From positions 930,001 to 994,000 of the forward strand of contig OY101127.1 of NCBI GenBank assembly GCA_956465555.1: 64,000 bases of DNA. The letters are read 5' to 3'. The notes under the pieces are model-generated. The model had not been told where the DNA came from, did not search any database, and saw only the letters and a list, made by a program, of their open reading frames with translations. This document shows positions 53,401 to 62,321 of the stretch, one piece after another. Within the stretch, counting starts at the first letter, position 1, and each line of letters begins with the position of its first letter. Position numbers and translations under genes: made by a program. This DNA comes from Nitzschia sp. pyKryTriq1. Its lineage: Eukaryota; Bacillariophyta; Bacillariophyceae; Bacillariales; Bacillariaceae.

Positions 53401-53814
53401 CTTATCTCCCGTATTCTGGGACTCGTTGGCGTTGCTGAGGAAAACATGACAATAACTGGTGAAAAATCATCTGATATATTCGGAATTGAGAAGTTGATCT
53501 TGAAGCTTTTGGACTCACATCCAACAGCCAAGATACTTATTATTATGGATGAAAACCTTGACTATGGGGGTACGGGGGAAGAGGTGGTCATCATGTCCGG
53601 TTCCAAAGTGTTGAAAGATATTCTTACGGCGCTCCCTCCAGAGGACGAGCGCCGCATATTAGCCTTGATTCGATCAGCTAATGATTCGACCAGCGATCTT
53701 GCTACTTACATGAACCGGTCGCATGGATTCTTCCCCAAAGCCCCACTGGATCGTGTGAGAGTGCGTGATATGATGGCTCCACTTTGGGCAGAAAGATTTC
53801 ATCATATTGAATGA
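50477..53814 (+). CDS. Hybrid histidine-kinase rhodopsin B (paralog of A)
   Basis: Two exons (50477-52495, 52570-53814; 74-nt intron at the same phase-0 Ser/Gln site as A) give 1,087 aa. The first ~185 residues are a Lys/Ser-rich cytosolic extension absent from A. The membrane part is closely similar to A: helix C RWCEWIPCSG with R295 and E298, and the last helix CTFDVLAKALYM with D445 and K449. C302 stands where A has Thr177 and bacteriorhodopsin has T89. A PAS/PAC region, phospho-acceptor H680 (FVRHEVKNGLL), HATPase and receiver (VGVDDSKIQRK, ILIIMDENLDYG, GFFPKAP) follow in the same order. The ATG at 50330 is an alternative start but runs through a microsatellite. Stop-to-stop spacing to the next convergent gene is 124 bp. 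Confidence 0.83.
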
Positions 53815-53938
53815 GGGACGGCTCCTCTCGAATGATAGCTCTGGCTTGCTTATAGCTCTTGCTTGCTTTAATAGTTTTGATGCATCATTTCGTAAGCAAG
53901 GCTTCCTCGTTTAAAAAATCAGACTAGTAGAGAGATCT

Positions 53939-56900
53939 TCATTTAGGCACAATTATATTTCCATTCGTGTACCGTCGGATGACCGGGCCTCCTGCTCTAT
54001 CCACCCAACCGAGCTTACTGCTGACATAAAGCCCGAGACAAACCGCTTCAGCGACATCAGTGGGGAACTTCCCTTCATGACGAGGCATAACACCGAAGTC
54101 TTCCACTACCTGTCGCGCTATGAGACGAGAAGCCGCCTTGGCATTTGATCCCGAAGTCCGTTCTCTTTCTAACAATAACTCTGCCCGCCACTCTTCAGGC
54201 AAAACCCTGAGGATCGACAAATCGGTAGCCGCATCTGCCCATGCACGCAGCATGTATCCGTCAGCTCCTTCAATAGCGACGTGGGTCACCCGCGGGGGAA
54301 CAATATGCTCTTGTGCCCTTTCGCCTTCAGGTTGGAATGCTTCTTGTTCCCATTTTGTCAAGAGACGTTGCGCGGTATCGTGGAGAGAGTCCCGCTCAAA
54401 ATGGAATTGCTCGTACCGAAGCAATTTTCCTCGGCTCCCAAAGAGAGCTACGCCAGATTTGAGACCCAAATCCACTGCCAAGAGTAAATCTTCTCCTTTG
54501 ATTTGATTGTTTGCGTCTTGTTCCATTTTCGCTCGAAAGAACTTATCACTTGAAGGAACCTTCTTGGCAATAGTCTTGTCCTCCATTTGCAATACCTGCA
54601 CGGGCTTCGTGGGATTTTGATGAATTTGAACCACGACGGCTCCATGGTCCAGATGTGTTGCCCGTCCACGGTTGGCATTCGCAGCATTAATCACGGTTGT
54701 TGTAGTCTTCCCCCCAAACTGGCGCTGGGCCACACCCCTACCCTCATGGATATGCCCGCAAATCTTTTTTTTGTCATTTTAGATTGGCACAATCGAACAA
54801 GGTATTCGTACACAACAGTTAAGAATGTGAGAAAAGACAGACAGAAAGACGAATGACTGACTGATTGGCTGCAAGAAAACAAATAGGTGATCGTGCGAAC
54901 GTACCCACAACCGCGGGGCACCCTTTCCCATGCTAGTGACGACGCGATTCAAAAAGCCACTTCCTGCTGCTTTCCCTGTAAATGTCTGATCCAGAGTCTT
55001 CAAGGGTGGCACGTGAGATGCAAAGATATCGCATTGGGTTGGAATGGAATTGCTGGCGGTCAATTTACGTGAGGATCCGTACGGAACGACACCCAAAGAT
55101 AGATGCTCATTCAAAGAAATGGTTGCCGGCTCGGTGATATACCAAGCACCGGATTGCTCGAAGTTGTATTTCCATGGATCATGATTGCCTCGTATCACAA
55201 TTTTGATGGGATGAGGTTGCTTGGCCAACCAGGTATCTAGAGTCTGCCACCCATTTTGTTCGATTTCCGAAGAGCCCTCAGCGGTGAAGTCTCCTAGGTG
55301 CAATAGAATATCTCCCTGTGGCAAAATTTCTGAAACACCACTCGAATCTTTAGCTGACACGTCGTCCTCTGTATCAGTTAAGAGTTGACCCTCAAAGCCA
55401 TGAGTGTCTGAAATAGCAACGATTTGTAGCTGCTCTAGACCCAGCAATGGATTTCTGAACGGGTCTCCCAGCAATTCCATCGTAGCTGGCTTTCTGGCCA
55501 TATCATAACTAGAAGTCGAGGGCTTTTCTTGGGGCAGTGGGAGGGTCTTTGTTGACGACTCTCCCTCATAATACTGTTGGTTGAAAAACTGGACAAACGC
55601 CTTTGCAGGAGAAGAAACAGCAAGCCCTTCCTCCGCTAGGAAGTAGGGGGTTCTTGAGCTGTCAATCAATTGGCGACGTAGCTGTTCAGCAAGTACAATT
55701 CGATCTCCTGTCTGTTCCTTCCGGAAAGATCGATGTTGAATCTCATTCCATCGTTTCAAAATAAGATCTCTCTCTTTTGCTTTCAAAATGGTAGAATCAT
55801 CATTTCCCAAGCCCAACAATTGAGAATGACGGTCGTCGTCGTTGAGAGAGATGACTTGATCCAAAAGAGAAGGCCCTCTTCTTAGAAGCTGATGTTGTAA
55901 GTGGTCTAACTGCAATTGTAATTTTTTGCGTCGCTTGTTGGTCAGGTTCTTTTTTCGAACATTTTTGCCTCTGCCAAGTTGTACTTGAACATCCAAGATC
56001 TGAGCGCGTAATCGTATCTCCTTATCCAATTGACCCAATTGTAAGTGTTCTTGTAAAGAGACATCGTCGGTCGAGGACGATGATGATTCCCTTGCTTCCT
56101 CCTCCTCTTCCTCCTCATCGTCCTCGTCGGCTCCCCCCTCTTCCTGAATCATCAGCGCCATTTCTTCCAACTCCTCTACAAATTTTGCCGGGTCCAGAAT
56201 ATGATACGACGCGTGTTTACAGGCTCGCCGACATCGCGATTGCAACTCCGTATCTGCCGTCACGATGATGGAATGTCCATCACCGGTAGCACTCCCCTCG
56301 ATGTTTCCGTCGTTTTGCCCCGGCTCCTGTAACAAATGAAGAAGAAACTCCAATCCGACATGTCGAGCCAATACATCGTCGGCCTTGGCAAAGACATTTC
56401 CCGAAAACACCACAGCGAGGTCACGTGTCGAGTCCCAGATGGCTTGTGACAGCGATCCGTGATCGGCTACCACTACTACTTGTCCTTCCGTGAGATTATG
56501 ATACCGTGCCCATTGTGCCGTCAAGTCCAAGACATGTTCGTGCGTCCATCCAAAACCCGTCTTGCCACGGACATTTTCCAGATCGATCCACAGGATGCTG
56601 CTGCTGCTGCTGCTGCTGCCGATTGATTTTTGTGTATCTGTCCCATCATCCACGTGGCGACGTAGTCGTTGCAGCCATAATTGATCAGTTTTGACATAAG
56701 GCTTTCTTCGTTTTGTCATCAGATTGGATCGGCGTGGCGCTCGTTGTTCGGAGGGTCGGAAGCTCGTCGTTGTTGGCAACGTCGTCGAAGAAAGAGACGA
56801 CGGCGATGATGATTCTCCAAGGGAGGCGGAGCTGCTGCTGCTGCTGGCGCTCGGTAACACATTATTTCTTTGAGGGATGAATGCGGAAGAAGTGACCCAT

Positions 56901-56959
56901 ACTGATAAAAATAGAGTCCAAAAGAAGATTATCTTCATCGTCTTCGATAAGTACGGCAT
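53939..56959 (-). CDS. Plastid-targeted NYN/YacP - metallophosphoesterase - RNase H-like fusion
   Basis: Two exons (56959-54905, 54763-53939) with a 141-nt GT-AG intron give 959 aa. The splice joins APRLW to ICGHIHEGRG and so restores the phosphoesterase's last metal motif. Residues 1-30 form a signal ending T-S-S-A-F-I-P, then a Ser-rich transit region: diatom plastid import. Residues ~121-265 are NYN/YacP-like: LWIDLENVRG (D126), FAKADDVLARH, IIVTADTELQ (D236). A basic coiled linker follows. Residues ~510-735 are calcineurin-like: SDTHG, LGDFTA, RGNHDPW, SHVPP, GHIH. Residues ~777-940 fit an RNase H/RuvC fold: LAVDLGLKSGVALFG (D783), VAIEGADGY (E850), PTDVAEAVCLG (D921). RNA or DNA processing in the plastid is inferred. 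Confidence 0.8.
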
Positions 56960-57490
56960 GGGTACATTTAGTGAAGTCCGTAGATAGGTACGGTAGTCGA
57001 CCAGTACCGTATCAGTACAGGGCAACAAGAAATAATGAAATAGCAACATCGATCGATAAAAAGAGGTGATGGGTCTGATGCATGGTTGGTAGATGCGGTG
57101 CGCGATGCTGGAGCGGCCGGGAAAATCAGGTTGACTGGCGTCTTTTGCATATCCAATGGATAAGCGAACATTCAGGATTCTCCATATCCGAATACTTTTT
57201 ATGATATATCCAATGGTTAGTGTCTGTCGTGTCTGCGGCGTCTGTTTGTTCTTCTCCTCCCTTTTCGTCCTTTTTCCGTCTGTCATTCCTTTCTTCGGCA
57301 AAATGTGACCGATCCGATCACTTCTCATCCGAGCGGGGAAATGCAATAAAATGCGATCAACAAAATTCATGCCAAAACAGAAAATATTCCATCCGCTTCA
57401 CAAAATCCATTGTATGTATACTGATGAAGTGCTAAAGAAAAAGTAAAGTAAAAGTAAAGTAACAACGCAGCTCTAGTAATCCTTAGTTAT
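56960..57490. other. Intergenic region
   Basis: This is the 5' region of the plastid nuclease fusion gene. It contains the inverted 37-bp dispersed word at 57137-57173 and a second partial word, ATATCCAATGG, near 57207. No gene is recognised. Confidence 0.45.
57137..57173 (-). repeat. 37-bp dispersed word, inverted copy
   Basis: Exact reverse complement of 1840-1876. Flanks are unrelated. It lies in the 5' region of the nuclease fusion gene, whereas the first copy lies about 400 bp upstream of the oxygenase fusion gene. Confidence 0.85.
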
Positions 57491-57700
57491 TTATACTTCG
57501 ACCAACCAGTTTAGCGTCCATCTTGTCGCATCAGTCATGTTCGGCATTGACTGATGCAGACAGCGACTATCAAACACCAGTAGCGTCCCAGATTTTGCGG
57601 TGATTTTCTCCATCTCTATCTTCGCAGCCTTCATCTTTTCAAACAATCCACCACCGTCCCTCTCGTACGCCGGCATTCCACAGGAATCTCGGTAGGCCAT
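57491..57700 (-). pseudogene. C-terminal fragment of a 2OG-Fe(II) (phytanoyl-CoA) oxygenase
   Basis: The 69-codon frame from an ATG ends in KSGTLLVFDSRCLHQSMPNM and R-W-T-L-N-W-L, which resembles the final strands of PhyH/2OG oxygenases: the second iron His (LHQSMPN) and the 2-oxoglutarate-binding Arg (TRWTLN). The H-x-D part and the rest of the domain are not found upstream on this strand, where the sequence becomes Pro-rich, GGTAC-free and interrupted by an 18-G run. It is therefore a gene fragment or a last exon whose partners I cannot identify. It is not related in sequence to the oxygenase at 2284-4248 as far as I can see. Confidence 0.55.
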
Positions 57701-57782
57701 GGGCCTCTAGCTGGGTGAACAGATGCTCTTGGAGGAGGAGAAGATCTTTTGATCGGAGGACAAAGATGAAAAGGGTTGGGGT

Positions 57783-57800
57783 GGGGGGGGGGGGGGGGGG
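57783..57800 (+). repeat. Poly-G run, 18 bases
   Basis: Uninterrupted G18, preceded by GGGGTGGGGTG. Similar runs are G17 at 39851-39867 and C16 at 63965-63980. Such runs can form G-quadruplexes. Confidence 0.98.
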
Positions 57801-57924
57801 TGGCGATGGGGACGCGTGGGAGGGCCGGCGTGGGAATGATCACGTCACGGACCGCGTCACGAATGGGACATTTATAATCGACCCTCCTGCCGAGCAAAGA
57901 AGACATTCTTTGTTCTTCAATGTT

Positions 57925-58590
57925 CTAAGCAACAATAAAGCGACCCATGCATGTACTGTAAGAACCGGTATAAGCGCTAAACCGTGGCCTACAGTATACT
58001 GTGCTGTCTTGTGCAGTATTTAGCATCCGCTCCTCGCTCGCTCGCCGGAAGGAAGGCAGGGTTGACAGGAAATCTTTCATGCGAGCAAAAACAGCTGCCA
58101 ACAAAAAATTGTTGGTTTATGGTTCGACTTTTTGCGTACACGTCGTATTCGTGCTTTCCAATATCAAATCAAAAAACCGGATAAAAATTAAACACATAAT
58201 ACTTGGATTATTCTTAGTCCTTAGCAACAATAACGCGACCTCCAAATTGTATTAGCGCTAAATCGACGCGACGACCGCTAAAGTTGCAAATTAACAAAAG
58301 TTATCGGTCATACCGGTACATAATACCGTACATAAAAGAAGACACGAAGAAGAAGAAGAAGAAGAAGTGGTGGTCATAATATGTACCGGTACCAGTACGA
58401 CCACCTATTCCTTCCGCAGGTAGAAGCGCTGAGCTTTCCATTATCAAAAACGGATAAGTAATACCGGTACTGTAGACTACACTTGTACACGGAGCAAAAT
58501 AACAACGCGATCCCTATGTAAGCGCTAAACCATTGCGAAGTGTGTTGAACGACCGCGTTAGTTGCAAATTACGAATAAGCCCAGCAGCGC
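57925..58590 (+). repeat. Degenerate ~275-295 bp tandem series, three units
   Basis: Related blocks occur three times: AGCAACAATAAAGCGACCC ... TAAGCGCTAAACC (from about 57925), AGCAACAATAACGCGACC ... TTAGCGCTAAATC (about 58223), and GCAAAATAACAACGCGATCC ... TAAGCGCTAAACC (about 58493). The last two also share GACGACCGC/GAACGACCGCG and AGTTGCAAATTA. GCTTTCCAATATCAAA near 58152 and GCTTTCCATTATCAAA near 58432 precede units 2 and 3. Strong divergence marks it as old. No coding potential is evident. Confidence 0.75.
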
Positions 58591-59889
58591 AAAGGAGTGG
58601 CGAAGTTGGAGAGTTTTGGCCTGCTGATGGTGCGAACGCAGGTCAAACAGTCCGAACTTCCCACAGAAAGTATTTTTTCCTTCACATTATTTTATCATAA
58701 TTTTCTCTGCATGTTCATCAACATCAACATCATCATTCTTGGTATCAGAAGAAGAAGATGAACATTCACCAGCATATCTATCATCCTACCGTGTCCTCAC
58801 CAGCAGCCCTCCTGCTGGTTGCTGCAAATTTTCTTTGTTCCCTGGTGTGGCGAAGGAGGAGGATTATTCCGTTGTTTCTTCTTCTTCTTCTTCTTCTTCC
58901 TTGAGGAGATTTGAAGAAGGTTATTGCGACGAAGAAGCCCAAGAAGGTCGTCATTACGACGAAGAAGCAGCACCGGCACCACTACTCCTCATGGATCATC
59001 ATGTTAGGGGGCAACAAGATGACAAGGACCCCCTTGACATTGTCCAGGAGATTATTTCTACCTTTAACTGCGGTGGTTACCAGCACTAAAAGAAGAAGAA
59101 GCAAAACGTTTATGTATAGTAGTACTAAATCTTGCGCGTACTACTACTAGTAGCACTATTCCTACTACTACTATAAGCTAAAGCAGCGAAAAAGTGCACT
59201 TTCTAAATTAACAATTACTACCTTGACGGTCGTGAGGCGAGTGGTCTCGCTCGCGCCGGAACGATTGTTGTACCATAGACGTAGACAGCCCACTGATTGA
59301 CTCAGTGGACTCTTATCACCCGTCAGCCGGGATCATCAGCGCTATCTGCACTTCTACGGAGTAAAAATTCAACCTTGGTGTGCTCTCTAATACTACTAGG
59401 AATATATAGTACTCGTAGTAGTATTAGTACTAGAAATGACCCCGTTTCTCTGATTATTGGAGGAGTCACGATCGGCGGACAAAGGTCCCTGTTGTTTTCT
59501 CGTGGTGTAACATTCCATAGACGTTCAGTACCTGCTTCGTGCATTGCGACTTCATCTGAGCATTTCAGACAAGGTACTACCGCCCAGAAGCTCAGTCGCT
59601 AATGTGATGTCAGCATCATCCGATGCGAGTGGGGAGTGGGGCGCTGGTCGGGAATTCTCTTTTCCGACTTAGTCGACTGCTTTTTTCTGTACCTTCTTCG
59701 TCCGGTACCAGTACCGGTACACGTACTGTACGTATTACATAGGTGGCCGGTGCGACGAGACGACGACTCCTCGTGCGTGTACTGGTAGACTTTTATAGTG
59801 CAACGCATCTTTTCTTTGTTATTCACAAAAGGAATGACAATCCATACACAACATAATAATACTGAAATTGTTTTAAAAAAAAAGAGAAG
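58591..59889. other. Intergenic region with TTC/GAA tracts
   Basis: (TTC)n lies near 58878-58902. An open frame at 58739-59089 (116 codons, acidic, Ser run) opens without ATG and has no domain. A 46-codon frame from the ATG at 58757 is hydrophobic but runs into the TTC tract. I call neither. ACCGGTAC words cluster at 59699-59732 ahead of the next gene. Confidence 0.45.
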
Positions 59890-61317
59890 ATGAAGCAGGA
59901 GGAGGGTGCACCGCTGCTGACGATGAAGCAGAAGCAGCGATTTCTGTACCTGATGCTGGGATTCAGTCTCAGTTGGGTGCTGCTGGCGGCCCTGCCCTAC
60001 CCCTCTGTGTTGGCCCGCACCGGCACCGGCACCACCATAGCGGCTAGCGCTGCAGCGTTCATGAATACGAGTACTGTAGTGGCAAGGGCAACTGCTGGAG
60101 TTTCACTGCTCCAAGAGCTGAAAGCAGCAGTACCCTCGCGCCGGTGGCTTAAAGCAGCAGAGCAGAAGGACGACTCCTCGTCTACAGGTGTCGGCAACGG
60201 CAACGGCAACGGCAGAACCAGCGCTCAGGTTCCAAGAGTGCAATTCGTTTTTACCATGGGCCTTCACGGAGACGGAAGACTCCACGACTTTTTGGGAAAG
60301 GTCGTTTCACAATCTCCCGCCATGAAGCGTCTCGTAGAGCTGGGGATTGCTCCAGGCCAATTGGTGGAACTGCATCGACTCTTATATCAAACCACCAAAA
60401 CAACAACGCAGGGGCCGAACAACAAGCTCATGTCACCAGGACTCTGGAATGCTCATTGCGATGTGGACGTTACCAAGGCAAGTGCAGCTGAATTGCACGA
60501 ACAAGTCGTGGCGTTGCTGAAAGATATTAAAGAAACTGTGACGGACGCTTACACGAGCGGAAAGGTGGTCGTGGAGAATCCGAGCCACCCACGGTCCTAC
60601 GTGATTCCTATTCCCGTCAATACCGTCAACATGGGCATGGCTGACTTATATGATGATGATGATGATGATTCTGCTCAGAAGAAAATGATTGAGGACCGAT
60701 TTGGCCGTGCGGCGTATCCCACCGAATTCAAAAATCAATCCTGCCATCGACTCGACTTTGCCAGTTTGGATCTATGGTATGCCACCTGTCAAGAAGCCAA
60801 GGTTGATTGCCGTCACTTGTTTGCCCACCGGCGTCCCCTTTTTGAGTTGAAAAATGCATTTTCTCTCTTAATGAGTACGAGTAGTAGTCGACAACAAGGC
60901 AGGAGCAGCGACACGGCACCCTTCCAATTTCACTTGGCCGTCATCCATCACTACAATACCATGCTACACATTATCGCCGACGAAATGTTTCAATTCGGCC
61001 CTCGGAACATTGGATGCTTGGACACAAGCGCATCAAATTGGAAGGGACTATGGCTTGAGTTGTGGGGCTTTTCGAGGGAAGATTCCATTTTGGACTCTCT
61101 TCTATTGGCAGACGAGGATAAGGCCTTGTTGTTTCCACGACAAGATATCCTGCGCAAAGATTTGTTTACTGTCATACCAGCCACCACAGCGCCGTATGTC
61201 GAATCGTTTCTACAGCTGCACCAAAATGCTGCCAACGCATGTGTAGAGACTCTGGAACAAGTCCACGCCTTTATAAAAGACAAGAGACAACGGGAGGGGG
61301 GGGGAGACGGAACGTAG
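59890..61317 (+). CDS. Type II membrane protein, possibly sulfotransferase-like
   Basis: The single exon encodes 475 aa. A short cytosolic head (residues 1-17) and one membrane helix (FLYLMLGFSLSWVLLAALPY) predict a Golgi/ER type II protein. A low-complexity stem runs to about residue 115. The lumenal part starts RVQFVFTMGLHGDGRLHDFL, which resembles the P-loop-like strand of algal sulfotransferase/glycan-modifying proteins (usually G-x-E-G-T-G-H-H), but the Gly/Thr/His signature is altered. Later LDLWYATCQEAKVDCRHLFA resembles that family's second conserved block. There is an Asp run at about residues 255-260. A role in wall glycoprotein or polysaccharide modification is a guess from topology. 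Confidence 0.6.
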   Translation: MKQEEGAPLLTMKQKQRFLYLMLGFSLSWVLLAALPYPSVLARTGTGTTIAASAAAFMNTSTVVARATAGVSLLQELKAAVPSRRWLKAAEQKDDSSSTGVGNGNGNGRTSAQVPRVQFVFTMGLHGDGRLHDFLGKVVSQSPAMKRLVELGIAPGQLVELHRLLYQTTKTTTQGPNNKLMSPGLWNAHCDVDVTKASAAELHEQVVALLKDIKETVTDAYTSGKVVVENPSHPRSYVIPIPVNTVNMGMADLYDDDDDDSAQKKMIEDRFGRAAYPTEFKNQSCHRLDFASLDLWYATCQEAKVDCRHLFAHRRPLFELKNAFSLLMSTSSSRQQGRSSDTAPFQFHLAVIHHYNTMLHIIADEMFQFGPRNIGCLDTSASNWKGLWLELWGFSREDSILDSLLLADEDKALLFPRQDILRKDLFTVIPATTAPYVESFLQLHQNAANACVETLEQVHAFIKDKRQREGGGDGT

Positions 61318-61877
61318 AAGGAGACGAGTGATATAGAGGGTGCTGGAAATAAATGTTCGCGTCGCACTCGTTTACGAAAAGAAACAACTCCTATTCGTAT
61401 GATTCCTAGACCTCTACTGGTAGAGATGTTGTGCCTTCCGCTCTTCCTTCTTGTGTCCTTCTCTGTGTTGACTAAAATAAGATGAAGGAAGTTCGCGGAT
61501 TTCATTGATTTCCGTGGAAAGCCGCTACGCTCTTTGAAACTACACACTAGAAAACCTAGTAGGACTCACTCAATTGTCTACTCACACCAGACCGAAAATA
61601 CCCCAACTGTATAATTAGCCCCTGAATAAACTATCCCCGAAAAACCATGGCACAGGAACTAGCCTACCGGTGTTACAGTAGCTCTAGTAGACAACAAATA
61701 TGTGTCGGCAGAAAGATAAATGATGGTTGTATGTAAACTCTATATCTGATCTATCTATGTATTCTTTTCATGAAGTCTAACTCTATGGTGGAGGAAAGGA
61801 ACGTCGAGAAGAGCGGCGGCAACATGCAGCACACTGCAGCATCCATGCTTTATCCCAAAAAGAAGGTACCCTGATGG
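61318..61877. other. Convergent 3' intergenic region
   Basis: No gene is recognised. Positions 61540-61740 are AT-rich with no distinctive structure. Confidence 0.45.
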
Positions 61878-62321
61878 TTAGAGCTCCAAAATCATTCCCT
61901 CTTGTGGGGTTTCGGGAATACTCCCATGCTCAGGATTCTTTAGTATCATGGGAACTGCTTCTGTATACAGAACGGGGTCGCAGTCCACGAAATATCCCCA
62001 ATCGTCCGAGGTATCGACCACCGGTGTAGACTCCGAGGCATTCGTGCCTCGGCTGTCAAAACTTGTTCTCGGCGATAATAAGAAATCATGAGCCCGACTG
62101 TTTCGCGGAATACTCATGTTGCTTCGATAGGAACCTTGTGAAGAATCATTGCTTCGTTGAGACGAGGCAGCGCTAGTACGCCCACTGCCTTTCGAACCCA
62201 AATATCGCTGCTGCTTCGAAGAACCTAACAACAACGACGAAGACGATGACAAGCCAAGATGCTGGTTCGACGCCGATCTTGAATGCAAAAGTCCGCAATG
62301 TCTTGAGTAGATACCCGGCAT
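61878..62321 (-). CDS. Small Ser-rich hypothetical protein
   Basis: The 147-aa frame opens at an ATG. The first ~90 residues are Ser/Arg/Gly-rich (SSSSSLLLGSSKQQRY), likely disordered. The C-terminal ~45 residues are acidic and hydrophobic: TSDDWGYFVDCDPVLY, then AVPMILKNPEH and a terminal EGMILEL. I do not recognise a family; a D-W-G-Y/W-F-V-D motif recurs in short diatom proteins in my experience, but I cannot verify it here. Function unknown. Confidence 0.5.
   Translation of the reverse strand: MPGIYSRHCGLLHSRSASNQHLGLSSSSSLLLGSSKQQRYLGSKGSGRTSAASSQRSNDSSQGSYRSNMSIPRNSRAHDFLLSPRTSFDSRGTNASESTPVVDTSDDWGYFVDCDPVLYTEAVPMILKNPEHGSIPETPQEGMILEL

Noticed and set aside
53939-54733. Separate RNase H-like gene starting at a non-ATG codon at 54733
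   Set aside because: Its first ~45 residues are the conserved end of the metallophosphoesterase domain, so it is the second exon of the larger fusion gene.
58739-59089. 116-codon acidic Ser-rich frame
   Set aside because: It has no ATG at its beginning and much of it is TTC/GAA simple sequence. A spliced start cannot be excluded, but I cannot support a gene.
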